The notes under the pieces were generated by a model that worked only from the letters and a program-made list of their open reading frames with translations, searched no databases and was not told the origin of the DNA. Of a stretch of DNA of 32,344 bases, positions 23,992 through 31,597 are shown one piece after another; the stretch's first letter is position 1, and every line of letters begins with the position of its first letter. Location: positions 1 through 32,344 of the forward strand of contig CACXVS010000036.1 in NCBI GenBank assembly GCA_902771155.1. The letters run 5' to 3'. The position numbers and the translations under genes are program-made. The stretch is from an uncultured Prevotellaceae bacterium (GTDB lineage: Bacteria; Bacteroidota; Bacteroidia; Bacteroidales; Bacteroidaceae).

Positions 23992-25056
23992 CTACAAAAC
24001 GGGCAGGATGCGCTCCCACACGAGGTTGAGTTCGCCCTGCAGGTCGGCGTTATCGGAGGTAATAGCGATGACGGCATTCTTGTCGGGCACAACGATAATG
24101 TACTGACCACGGGCACCGTCGGCTCGGAAACAGCCGGGACGGCAGCGCCACATCTGATAGCCGTAGCCTTGCATCCAGTCGCTGGTCTCCTTGGTCATAC
24201 CTTTAGCTGCAGCATCCTCCATGCGCGTGCCGGGATTGACGCTCTCTACCTGCTTCTTCGACATCTCGGCTACCCATTCGGAAGGGATCAACTGCTTACC
24301 ATTCCACTCACCATTCTGGAGTAGCAACTGACCCATCTTCGCCAAATCCTCGGTCTTTAGGTAGAGTCCCCAGCCGCCTGCATTGATACCCTGCGGACTC
24401 TCCTCCCACTTGGGTTTGTCGATGTGGAGGGGTTGGAAGAGGCGGGAGTCGAGATAATCCACGACTTTCTCGCCCGTGACTTTCTGCACGATAGCCGAGA
24501 GCATATAGGTGCCGAGACTGTTGTAGAGATAGAATGTACCCGGCTCGTGGACTACGGGATGTGCCAGAAATGCCTGTACCCAGTCTGTTCCCTCCTCGCG
24601 CCGTGCTGCCGGTTCTTGGTCGTGACCGCACGACATCGTCAGCAGGTCGCGTATGGTCATCGCCTTCAAATTGTCGCTGACATCAGCTGGCAGTTTGTCG
24701 GGAAAAAAGTCAATCACTTTATCTGTCAGTGCCAGCTTCCCGTCAGCTATAGCGAAACCAACAGCTGTGGCAGTAAAGGTTTTACTGACAGAGTGGAGCA
24801 CGTGCGGCACGGTGTCCACACCCTCGCTCTGCCAGCGGCTGTAGATGACGCTGCCATCGCGGACAATCATCACACTATGGATATCCATCGAGTCGGTGGC
24901 AGCCTGCTCGAAGAAACCATCCATAGCCTTGGCCACGCTGTCAGGGGTTTCAGCACGAGGCAGATCGATGACGCCTGCCGTTTCCTTCACGTTGTTCTTA
25001 CATGCCGTCAGTGCCATCAAAACAAGAGCGGCGAAAAAAGCCTTTTTTATTTCCAT
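23992..25056 (-). CDS. Serine hydrolase lipoprotein, class-C beta-lactamase/penicillin-binding-protein-like
   Basis: This 354-residue protein has a lipoprotein signal (MEIKKAFFAALVLMALTAC, C19). The active-site motif is S89-V-S-K92 (HSVSKTF). A second motif, Y178-N-S180 (YLYNSLGTY), stands for the usual YxN. The family covers esterases, D-aminopeptidases and beta-lactamases, and sequence alone does not separate them. The context of an esterase-lactamase fusion and an aldo/keto reductase suggests hydrolysis of small molecules and not cell-wall synthesis. It is 18 bases after the reductase gene. Confidence 0.9.
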   Translation of the reverse strand: MEIKKAFFAALVLMALTACKNNVKETAGVIDLPRAETPDSVAKAMDGFFEQAATDSMDIHSVMIVRDGSVIYSRWQSEGVDTVPHVLHSVSKTFTATAVGFAIADGKLALTDKVIDFFPDKLPADVSDNLKAMTIRDLLTMSCGHDQEPAARREEGTDWVQAFLAHPVVHEPGTFYLYNSLGTYMLSAIVQKVTGEKVVDYLDSRLFQPLHIDKPKWEESPQGINAGGWGLYLKTEDLAKMGQLLLQNGEWNGKQLIPSEWVAEMSKKQVESVNPGTRMEDAAAKGMTKETSDWMQGYGYQMWRCRPGCFRADGARGQYIIVVPDKNAVIAITSDNADLQGELNLVWERILPVL

Positions 25057-25074
25057 TTTATCGTTATGTTTTTA

Positions 25075-25899
25075 TTACCACGGGAAATTCTCCGGGTCAT
25101 TGAGTACATTCGAACGCAGGTTCTGGTTGAGGGCGCTGATGGCCAGCATGTCTTCATCCGAAAGAGAGAATGCCATAATCTCCAGATTTTCAGCGAAGTG
25201 ATTGGGCTTGGCTCGAGGGATAGTTATCAAATCACGCTGCACAATCCATCGGAGCACAATCTGCGAGGCTGTCTTCTGATATTTCGTGGCAAGCGACTGG
25301 AGTAGAGGATGACCTATGACGTCAATATCGCCCTGTCCGAAGGGACCCCAAGCCACAACTTGTATTCCAAGCGCATGGTTATAGGCGATATTCTCCTCCT
25401 GTGTCATCAATGGATGCACCTCAATCTGGTTGATGACGGGACGGATATCGGCGTATAAAAGCAAGTCGTCCAGATGATGACGGTTAAAATTACTCACGCC
25501 GATGGAGCGTACCTTACCCTGCCGCACATAGTCTTCCATCACCTGCCAAGTACGCTTTACGAAGCTCTTCACCGGCCAGTGAATCAGCAACAGGTCGATG
25601 TAACCTGTATTCAATTTGGCAAGACTCTCGTCGATAGACTGGCGCACTGCCTCGTTGCCATTGCGCATAATGCTGGTAGAGACTTTGGTAGTGACGAATA
25701 TCTCGTTGCGCGGCAGACCGCTATCTGCGATGCCCTGCCCCACCTCCGATTCATTCTCATACATCTGTGCCGTATCAACATGACGGAATCCAGCTTGCAA
25801 AGCCAAACGTATGTTTTGCCGTGCTGTCTCTCCCCGAAGCGTCCATGTGCCGACACCTATTTGCGGGATTTCTAAGCCATTGTTCAGTTTCATTGTCAT
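25075..25899 (-). CDS. Aldo/keto reductase
   Basis: This 274-residue cytosolic NADPH-dependent reductase is a TIM barrel. The catalytic tetrad is D42, Y47 (VDTAQMYENE), K72 (VTTKVS) and H107 (LLIHWPV). Cofactor-binding elements are seen in SNFNRHHL, NQIEVHP and ITIPRAKPNHFAENL. Related enzymes reduce aldehydes, ketones or diketo sugars. It is the first gene of the three-gene minus-strand operon, with the promoter box at 25930-25937. ATGs at 25899 and 25893 are both possible starts. Confidence 0.94.
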   Translation of the reverse strand: MTMKLNNGLEIPQIGVGTWTLRGETARQNIRLALQAGFRHVDTAQMYENESEVGQGIADSGLPRNEIFVTTKVSTSIMRNGNEAVRQSIDESLAKLNTGYIDLLLIHWPVKSFVKRTWQVMEDYVRQGKVRSIGVSNFNRHHLDDLLLYADIRPVINQIEVHPLMTQEENIAYNHALGIQVVAWGPFGQGDIDVIGHPLLQSLATKYQKTASQIVLRWIVQRDLITIPRAKPNHFAENLEIMAFSLSDEDMLAISALNQNLRSNVLNDPENFPW

Positions 25900-25923
25900 T
25901 CCTTATTATAATTAATCATAAAC

Positions 25924-25973
25924 TTGCGGCAAATATAGTAAATAATACCCATTATTTTGTATATTTGCAGCAA
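25924..25973. promoter_or_regulatory. Mirror-symmetric divergent promoters
   Basis: Minus-strand TATATTTG (25930-25937) and plus-strand TATATTTG (25960-25967) are -7 boxes for the reductase operon and the glycosidase gene. Each lies inside a 14-base arm. The arms 25924-25937 and 25960-25973 are inverted repeats matching at 13 of 14 positions, with 22 bases between. Transcription would run outward in both directions. Confidence 0.55.
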
Positions 25974-26063
25974 GATTTAAGAAGAATTGTGAAATATGGA
26001 TAATATTCTCTGCCCATCATCGGCCTGCTGGCAGAGGTCGTTTACACACTGGAGAAATAGAAC

Positions 26064-27656
26064 ATGAAGAAAGACAGAATTAAATCGGCATTGTTGAGCA
26101 TAATCATGATGCTCGTGTCAAATACATTACGAGCTGACAACGTCAGTTCGCAGTTTCGTATTCTTGGTGGCGAGTTAAGCAACTCGGCAGCGACGTCGGA
26201 AATCGATATTGACGAGGTGTTGCCACGAATGAAGACACTGGGATTGAATACGGTTCTGGTGCCAGTCTATTGGGAATTCCTCGAACCCGTGGAGGGTCAG
26301 ATGGACTTTTCACTTGTCGATCGCACCATCGACGTAGCCCGACAGCAGGGACTGAAGATTGTACCACTGTGGTTTGGAGCATGGAAGAACTCGATGTCAT
26401 GCTATGCGCCTTCGTGGTTCAAATGCGATATAAAACGGTTCCCAAGAGCCATGACTGCCGAGGGGAAGCAGATGGAGATTGCCTCGTGCTTCAGTGACGA
26501 TGTACTGCAGGCCGACCTGAAAGCCTTCTCAGCGCTAATGCGGCATATCAAAGAGCGTGACCCGCAACGCGAGGTGGTCATCATGATGCAGATAGAAAAC
26601 GAGATAGGCATGCTGGAGTCGGCACGCGACCACTCACCTTTAGCAGAAAAGGCTTATAATAAAGAAAGGTGGGCAGAGCGATACGGCACAGACGAATATG
26701 CCGACGAGAAGTTTATGGCGCTGAGCTACGCCCGCTATGTGGAACATCTGGCCAAAGCCGCCCGTAAGATTCACGACATGCCACTCTACGTGAATGCGGC
26801 GATGAACAGTCGTGGGCGTCGCCCTGGCGAATATCCATCAGCCGGTCCGTTGGCGCATCTCATCGACTTCTGGCATGAGGGTGCACCGAGCATCGACCTG
26901 CTCGCCCCCGACATCTACGACACGGGGTTCAAGTCATGGTGTGCGCAGTATGCCATGCCTCTACGTCCACAGAAAGGAGGAGAAATCAAGAATCGCCTCT
27001 TTATCCCTGAGAGCCGTTGCTGTGAGAATAGCGGCGTGCGTGCCCTCTATGCCTTTGGCGAGCACCAGGCACTTGGTTTCTCTCCCTTCGCCATCGATCA
27101 GGCCTCGCCAAAAGAGACTGAATCTGTAACAAAAGCCTATTCGCTGTTGCGACAAGTATTCAATGTAAAACAAACATTAAATACCTGGGGGTTGCTCTTC
27201 GGTCAGAACGATAAGGAATGTATTATCGATGACGACGGTGTGTTGATGACTTGTCGCCATTACTTCACGCTTCCTTGGGATGCCCGTGCTACCGACGGCA
27301 GCACATGGCCAGAGGGTGGCGCCATGCTAATCCGACTGGGTAAGTATGACTATCTATTGGCGGGCAGCGGTGTGGTCATCGATTTCAAGACACCTACCGA
27401 GAAACAGCAGGAGGAAAAGAAGCAATTAGGTGAAGACGGTTTCGCCGAAGCAGGCGGAAACACAAGTCCAAAAGCGGACAAGCACTTCCACGGCAAACGC
27501 CTCGGCCTCCTTTCCGTCGATGAAGTATCAATCGCTGATGACGGCGCGATGCAGTACATCCGACGTCATAACGGCGACCAGACTCACCAGGGTCGTCACG
27601 CCCGAATCGGTGTCGGCGAGTGGAAAATTCTCCACATCAAACTCTATGAATATTAA
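26064..27656 (+). CDS. Exported GH35/GH42-like beta-galactosidase with DUF5597-type C terminus
   Basis: This 530-residue protein has a signal peptide (about 1-24). A TIM-barrel glycosidase domain covers about 28-340. The acid/base is E180 in MMQIENEIG and the nucleophile is probably E316 in LFIPESR, the arrangement of clan GH-A beta-galactosidases. GH35/42-like traits are VPVYWEFLEPVEGQMDFS near the start and a beta-sandwich tail (about 360-530) like DUF5597. It probably releases terminal galactose or arabinose from plant or host glycans in the periplasm. It stands alone, with no SusC/D pair in view. The promoter is 25960-25967. Confidence 0.88.
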   Translation: MKKDRIKSALLSIIMMLVSNTLRADNVSSQFRILGGELSNSAATSEIDIDEVLPRMKTLGLNTVLVPVYWEFLEPVEGQMDFSLVDRTIDVARQQGLKIVPLWFGAWKNSMSCYAPSWFKCDIKRFPRAMTAEGKQMEIASCFSDDVLQADLKAFSALMRHIKERDPQREVVIMMQIENEIGMLESARDHSPLAEKAYNKERWAERYGTDEYADEKFMALSYARYVEHLAKAARKIHDMPLYVNAAMNSRGRRPGEYPSAGPLAHLIDFWHEGAPSIDLLAPDIYDTGFKSWCAQYAMPLRPQKGGEIKNRLFIPESRCCENSGVRALYAFGEHQALGFSPFAIDQASPKETESVTKAYSLLRQVFNVKQTLNTWGLLFGQNDKECIIDDDGVLMTCRHYFTLPWDARATDGSTWPEGGAMLIRLGKYDYLLAGSGVVIDFKTPTEKQQEEKKQLGEDGFAEAGGNTSPKADKHFHGKRLGLLSVDEVSIADDGAMQYIRRHNGDQTHQGRHARIGVGEWKILHIKLYEY

Positions 27657-27756
27657 AAACAGAACCTATCACTTTGGGGCAGTACGTACATCCTTAAAAA
27701 GTTTAAAATAAACACAAAAAAAAAGAAAAGTGTACGAAAAAACCATATATAATAAG

Positions 27757-27764
27757 TATATTTG
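27757..27764 (+). promoter_or_regulatory. -7 box of the DUF4380 gene
   Basis: TATATTTG lies 65 bases before the ATG at 27830, inside a 173-base AT-rich gap. A 16-base palindrome follows just past the expected start point. Confidence 0.5.
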
Positions 27765-27779
27765 TACCCCAATGTATAA

Positions 27780-27795
27780 TCTCTTAATTAAGAGA
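27780..27795. promoter_or_regulatory. Perfect 16-base palindrome in the DUF4380 leader
   Basis: TCTCTTAATTAAGAGA is an exact palindrome (two 8-base arms, no spacer). It begins 16 bases after the -7 box and ends 34 bases before the start codon. The location suits a dimeric repressor operator. With no loop it would be a poor RNA hairpin. Confidence 0.45.
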
Positions 27796-27829
27796 ACATT
27801 CAAGAGAAACAGTACATATTATTATACCT

Positions 27830-28687
27830 ATGACAAAGAAAATTTTAATTAGATTAACTGCTTGCGCGACTGTGTTTTACGGCGTAAGCGTGTTTTTGAC
27901 TGCATGTGTGGGAACTGCCGACAACCCCCAGATAAAACCGGAAAAACAAATTGAGATGAAGATGGGCGACCTGGCAATGATGATTAACCCTGAGCATGGG
28001 GCTAGGATTACGTCGTTCAAATATCGCAACCAAGAGGTGCTTTCGCAGTTGGAAGGTCTATACTCGTCTGGTAGTACATTTTGGACCAGTCCGCAGGAGG
28101 ATTGGTTCTGGCCGCCCGTGCCCGAAATAGATGAGGATAGCTACGTGGTGACTGGAGAGGATGACGAGCTGGTGATGACCAGTCAGGTGTCGGAACTGTT
28201 GAAGTTACGCATTGTGAAGCGCTTTGCAACCGATGTGACTGATAATGCATTTGTCATCACTTACTCGATTATCAATGAAGGTAACGAAGTGCGCAAGGTG
28301 GCTCCTTGGGAAATAACACGAGTGCCCAACGAGGGGGTGATAAGTTTCGAGGCACCTGTGGAGAGCATTAGCCCTGCTGGTCTTTTGGACTTTAAGGATA
28401 AGGATGGTGTGGCCTATTACGAAGCTGACGAGGCGCCAGAGAACCGAAAGGTGAATGCCGACGGAAAAGGCTGGCTGAGCTACGAAGCTAATGGGCTTGT
28501 GCTTACCAAACGCTTTGCCGATTTGACTCCAGAGCAGGCTGCACCTGGCGAGGCTGAGATACAGGTATATGTGAATCAGGGAAAGACCTATATAGAAATA
28601 GAGAGTCAAGGCGCATATACCGCTTTGGCTCCAGGTGAAAATCTTAGCTGGACGGTACGTTGGTATCTGAAACCTGCAGAAAACTAA
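27830..28687 (+). CDS. DUF4380 lipoprotein, mutarotase-like fold
   Basis: This 285-residue protein has an N terminus (MTKKILIRLTACATVFYGV, then FLTACVG) ending in a lipobox, giving a lipidated Cys at about residue 26. The rest fits DUF4380, a galactose-mutarotase-like beta-sandwich (MINPEHGARITSFKYRNQEVL, TSPQEDWFWPPVPEID, APWEITRVPNEG). The function is unproven. In Bacteroidetes such proteins often sit near carbohydrate enzymes, and here the gene follows a beta-galactosidase by 173 bases but has its own promoter. No catalytic residue can be assigned with confidence. Confidence 0.85.
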   Translation: MTKKILIRLTACATVFYGVSVFLTACVGTADNPQIKPEKQIEMKMGDLAMMINPEHGARITSFKYRNQEVLSQLEGLYSSGSTFWTSPQEDWFWPPVPEIDEDSYVVTGEDDELVMTSQVSELLKLRIVKRFATDVTDNAFVITYSIINEGNEVRKVAPWEITRVPNEGVISFEAPVESISPAGLLDFKDKDGVAYYEADEAPENRKVNADGKGWLSYEANGLVLTKRFADLTPEQAAPGEAEIQVYVNQGKTYIEIESQGAYTALAPGENLSWTVRWYLKPAEN

Positions 28688-28690
28688 TTA

Positions 28691-28708
28691 TTATTACTTC
28701 TGTAATAA
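28691..28708 (+). terminator. Weak AT-rich hairpin after the DUF4380 gene
   Basis: TTATTAC, a four-base loop, then GTAATAA forms a 7-bp stem four bases after the stop codon. The stem is AT-rich and no T run follows, so termination is uncertain. Confidence 0.3.
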
Positions 28709-28718
28709 AACTGCGAAA

Positions 28719-28882
28719 ATGAAAGAGCGGCTGGGGTCAGGTAAGACCACCTTCTGCAGCCGCCTGCTGCCATCGCCATGTCGGGCTATGCCCTCATCAA
28801 TATCGACGAGTTTAAATGGGATATCAACATAAGCGCTCCAACAAAGGATCAGTTTTCAGAGTTGAAGAGATATAGCCTTTAA
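28719..28882 (+). pseudogene. Broken gene fragment, two frames
   Basis: One frame from the ATG at 28719 encodes MKERLGSGKTTFCSRLL, which contains a P-loop-like GSGKTT, and stops at 28832. A second frame encodes MSGYALINIDEFKWDINIS, then APTKDQFSELKRYSL, and stops at 28882. The second reads like a natural protein C terminus, but I do not recognise the family. The change of frame within 164 bases suggests a decayed gene. The P-loop match is short and could be chance. Confidence 0.45.
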
Positions 28883-28883
28883 A

Positions 28884-28970
28884 AGTAAAACAAGTTGTTT
28901 TACTATGTTGCAGATAGTCTTTACAATGGGAAAAGATGGCACTTTAGAAAGTAAAACAAGTTGTTTTACT
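28884..28970. repeat. Two copies of a 21-base palindrome, 66 bases apart
   Basis: Copies at 28884-28904 and 28950-28970 are identical. Each has perfect 10-base arms (AGTAAAACAA and TTGTTTTACT) around a central G. In the second copy the arms extend to 12 bases (28948-28972). The identical block including flanking bases is 23 nt. The copies lie between the broken gene and the DUF362 promoter. Confidence 0.9.
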
Positions 28971-29125
28971 TTAAGTGATAATAGTGATAGATAAATAGAA
29001 GGCATCACTTAGCATAACAAACTGACAATAAATAGTTTATAGCAAATAGAGATAGATAAGTCGTGAAGAGACACAACATTTGTTAAATCATTCCGCATAG
29101 TTAGCGAAATATCAGCATTTATCAC

Positions 29126-29133
29126 TACTTTTG
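29126..29133 (+). promoter_or_regulatory. -7 box of the DUF362 gene
   Basis: TACTTTTG lies 21 bases before the ATG at 29155, giving a leader of about 14 bases. No -33 TTTG is seen. Confidence 0.5.
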
Positions 29134-29154
29134 TAGTCATATTCAAGTGTAATC

Positions 29155-30147
29155 ATGAGAAAAGTAAGTTTTATTTTGGCAGCAGCCTTGTTAATGGTAT
29201 CTGCTGCGGTGATGGCTCAGCAGTCATCAAAGGTATATCTCACAAGGGAGATATCACCAGAGTCGTTGGTAAAAATCTACAAGGCACTTGGCGTTGAAGC
29301 CAAGGGCCGTGTGGCAGTGAAGATGTCAACTGGCGAAGGCAGCAATCCCAACTACCTGAAACCTGAACTGGTGAAAAACCTGATATGGGAGGTGGACGGC
29401 ACCGTCGTGGAGTGTAACACCGCCTACAGCAGTGGTGCAGGAAACGAGCAGGATGACCGCAACTCTTCAGCCAACCACTGGAAGGTGATTGAGCGTCACG
29501 GCTTCACGAAGTACTTTCCTGTGGACATCATGGACGAGTACGACGAGATTCGCATCCCCGTAAAGGATCAGTCGCACATCAAGTACGACATCGTGGGTGG
29601 GCACATGGCCAACTACGACTTCATGATTGCCCTCAACCACTTCAAGGGTCATCCCATGGGTGGCTATGGCGGCGCATTGAAGAACCTCTCCATCGGCTGT
29701 GCCAGTCAGAACGGCAAGGCTTACATCCACTCGGCCGGCAAGATGGAGAAACTGGACATGGGCAAACTGTGGACGCCGGCGTTCATCGGTGATCAGGATG
29801 GTTTCCTCGAAAGCATGGCAGCAGCAGCGCAAGCCGTGGTGAACTACTTCAGCAAGAAGCAGGGCATCATCTACATCAGCGTCATGAACAACATGTCAAT
29901 AGACTGCGACTGCGTGGACCATCCCGAGCCTGTCAAACTGGAGGACTATGGCATCCTCGCCTCTACTGACCCTGTTGCGCTCGACCAGGCCTGCATCGAC
30001 ATCATCAACCAACAAAAGGTGACGGCCAAGAACGACCCAACCGATTTGCTGAGGCGCATCGACAAGCAGCATGGCACACACACTATCGACCATGCAGCCC
30101 AGATTGGCCTTGGCTCAAAGCAGTATGAGTTGATAACTCTGGAATGA
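29155..30147 (+). CDS. Exported DUF362 protein
   Basis: This 330-residue protein has a signal peptide (MRKVSFILAAALLMVSAAVMAQ). A DUF362 domain spans most of the rest (VAVKMSTGEGSNPNYLKPEL, ALNHFKGHPMGGYGGALKNLSIGCAS, GILASTDPVALDQACIDII). DUF362 proteins often carry or adjoin ferredoxin domains and are thought to be redox or cofactor enzymes, but none has a firm general function. No 4Fe-4S ferredoxin motif is present here. The D-C-D-C cluster (IDCDCVDHP, near residue 250) is notable as a possible metal or redox site. It probably acts in the periplasm. Confidence 0.85.
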   Translation: MRKVSFILAAALLMVSAAVMAQQSSKVYLTREISPESLVKIYKALGVEAKGRVAVKMSTGEGSNPNYLKPELVKNLIWEVDGTVVECNTAYSSGAGNEQDDRNSSANHWKVIERHGFTKYFPVDIMDEYDEIRIPVKDQSHIKYDIVGGHMANYDFMIALNHFKGHPMGGYGGALKNLSIGCASQNGKAYIHSAGKMEKLDMGKLWTPAFIGDQDGFLESMAAAAQAVVNYFSKKQGIIYISVMNNMSIDCDCVDHPEPVKLEDYGILASTDPVALDQACIDIINQQKVTAKNDPTDLLRRIDKQHGTHTIDHAAQIGLGSKQYELITLE

Positions 30148-30201
30148 TAATTTGCCGTCTGTCTCTCCACGCACTGCCCCAAGGGGTACGAGAATCTTGA
30201 A

Positions 30202-30225
30202 ATGAAGAAGGTAATGAAACTATAA
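30202..30225 (+). other. Eight-codon mini-ORF before the CDF gene
   Basis: ATG to TAA encodes MKKVMKL and ends one base before the CDF start codon. It resembles the beginning of a signal peptide. It could be a coupling leader or the stub of a deleted gene. Confidence 0.3.
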
Positions 30226-30226
30226 C

Positions 30227-31330
30227 ATGAATAGAAGCCAAGAAATCATCCGTACCAGTTGGATCGGTATTATAACTAATGTGTTGTTGGCAGGCTTCAA
30301 GGCCGCAGTAGGTGTTCTCGCCAGTAGTGTGGCCATCGTGATGGATGCCGTCAACAACCTGAGCGACGCACTATCGAGTGTCATCACCATCGTAGGTACT
30401 AAACTCTCGCAGCGCCCCGCTGACAGGAAACATCCTTTCGGCTTCGGGCGCATCGAGTATTTCAGTGCCATCATCATCGCCGTCATCGTGCTCTCGGCAG
30501 GTATCACCTCACTCATCGAGTCGGTGAAGAAAATCTTCGACCCTACGGAGCCTTCATACACCACAACCACACTCGTGGTTATCGTGGTGGCTATCGTGGT
30601 AAAGCTCGTTCTCGGTCAGTATGTGAAACGCAAAGGCGAGCAACTGAAAAGTGACGCGCTGATTGCCTCCGGCTCTGATGCGCTGTTTGATGCCGTTATC
30701 ACATTGGCAACACTGATCTCTGCTGGCGTCATGCTGCTGTGGGGTGTCTCGCTCGATGGCATTCTTGGTGCACTGATTTCCATTGTGATTATCAAGGCAG
30801 GTATCGAGATGCTAGCTTCACCTGTCAACGAACTGCTGGGTACGAGTATTTCGGCTGAGCTTACGAAACAGATTATCAAAGAGGTCTCCGACTTCGAGGG
30901 CGTTCATGGTGTGTTCGACCTGATACTGCATAACTACGGCCCAGACATAAAGATTGGATCGCTACATATCAACGTCTATGACACCATGTCGGCCCACGAG
31001 ATTCACGGTCTGACACGTAAGATCACTATGCAGATGATTGAACGTCACGGCATTATCATGACAGTGGGCGTCTATGCTGTGGCAACAGGCGAGAACCGTC
31101 ATGCTGAGTTACAGACAAAGGTGATGCAGACCCTCGCAGCCCACCAGGATATTGTGCAGGTACATGGATTCTACTATTCAGAAAAGGAGAATATGCTTTC
31201 TGTCGATGTTGTCCCTGATATTTCCATCCACGATGATACAGCCTTTGTCAGTCAGCTCACTCATGAGATACAGCCCTTAGCCCCAGGCATGCAAGCTGTC
31301 ATTGTAGTGGATCACAATTACAGCGAATAG
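30227..31330 (+). CDS. Cation diffusion facilitator (CDF) metal exporter, manganese-type motif
   Basis: This 367-residue protein has six predicted membrane helices (about 12-290) and a C-terminal ferredoxin-like cytoplasmic domain (about 210-290, LHINVYDTMSAHEIHGLTRKI) with an added tail to 367. The transport site reads N43xxxD47 in helix 2 (NNLSD) and D151xxxD155 in helix 5 (SDALFD), where zinc exporters such as FieF have DxxxD/HxxxD. The Asn-Asp/Asp-Asp set is seen in manganese CDFs such as MntE, so manganese is the best guess for the ion (family knowledge plus inference). The protein would exchange metal for protons at the inner membrane. An eight-codon mini-ORF ends one base before its start. 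Confidence 0.93.
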   Translation: MNRSQEIIRTSWIGIITNVLLAGFKAAVGVLASSVAIVMDAVNNLSDALSSVITIVGTKLSQRPADRKHPFGFGRIEYFSAIIIAVIVLSAGITSLIESVKKIFDPTEPSYTTTTLVVIVVAIVVKLVLGQYVKRKGEQLKSDALIASGSDALFDAVITLATLISAGVMLLWGVSLDGILGALISIVIIKAGIEMLASPVNELLGTSISAELTKQIIKEVSDFEGVHGVFDLILHNYGPDIKIGSLHINVYDTMSAHEIHGLTRKITMQMIERHGIIMTVGVYAVATGENRHAELQTKVMQTLAAHQDIVQVHGFYYSEKENMLSVDVVPDISIHDDTAFVSQLTHEIQPLAPGMQAVIVVDHNYSE

Positions 31331-31346
31331 CAAATTCATGACGTGA

Positions 31347-31589
31347 GGCATCACCCCGAAGTATCTCTCCAAGTGCGTGAAAGACGAGTCTGGCTGTTCG
31401 CCCCTTGACTTGATTCACGAGACCACTGTGGGCACTATCCGCCAGCAACTGCGCTACAGCAACAAGACGGTCAAGGAAATCTGCAACGAACTCGACTTCC
31501 CCACCATTTCCTTCTTCGGCAAGTTTGTCAGGGAGCATTTGGGCATGTCACCAACAGATTATCGGCAGCAGAACCTGAAAATGGGATAG
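31347..31589 (+). pseudogene. AraC-family regulator, C-terminal remnant
   Basis: The frame opens after a TGA at 31344 and encodes GITPKYLSKCVKDESGCSPL, then RQQLRYSNKTVKEICNELDFPTISFFGKFVREHLGMSPTDYR, the second half of an AraC-type double helix-turn-helix domain. About 80 residues remain of a usual 280-300. There is no ATG near the start and the sensor half and first helix-turn-helix are gone. The remnant begins 16 bases after the CDF stop, so the break point lies there. It ends convergent with dinB, 8 bases apart. Confidence 0.85.
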
Positions 31590-31597
31590 AATGAGGT

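Larger units (their letters stand above)
28688..29154. other. 467-base gap: broken gene, twin palindromes, AT-rich leader
   Basis: Besides the hairpin, gene remnant and palindromes listed separately, 28972-29010 holds a longer-range inverted repeat (TAAGTGAT and ATCACTTA, loop of about 24) and repeated GTGATA words. Beyond 29010 I see only AT-rich sequence up to the DUF362 promoter. No tRNA or small RNA was recognised. Confidence 0.6.

Noticed and set aside
23973..24116. Extension of the esterase/lactamase frame upstream to 24116
   Set aside because: The extra 48 residues overlap the serine hydrolase gene. The ATG at 23972 is followed by a proper signal peptide.
24424..25305. Plus-strand open frame of 293 codons across the serine hydrolase and reductase
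   Set aside because: It spans two well-supported minus-strand genes and shows no domain.
26004..26060. Frame YSLPIIGLLAEVVYTLEK just before the glycosidase
   Set aside because: It looks protein-like but has only 18 codons, no start codon and an in-frame stop directly before it. It is not enough to call a remnant.
28905..28994. Small open frame MLQIVFTMGKDGTLESKTS and onward between the palindromes
   Set aside because: It is thirty codons, is partly made of the palindrome itself, and has no ribosome site or homology that I can recognise.
30170..30187. CCCCAAGGGG inverted repeat after the DUF362 gene as a terminator
   Set aside because: A two-base loop is sterically poor and no T run follows.
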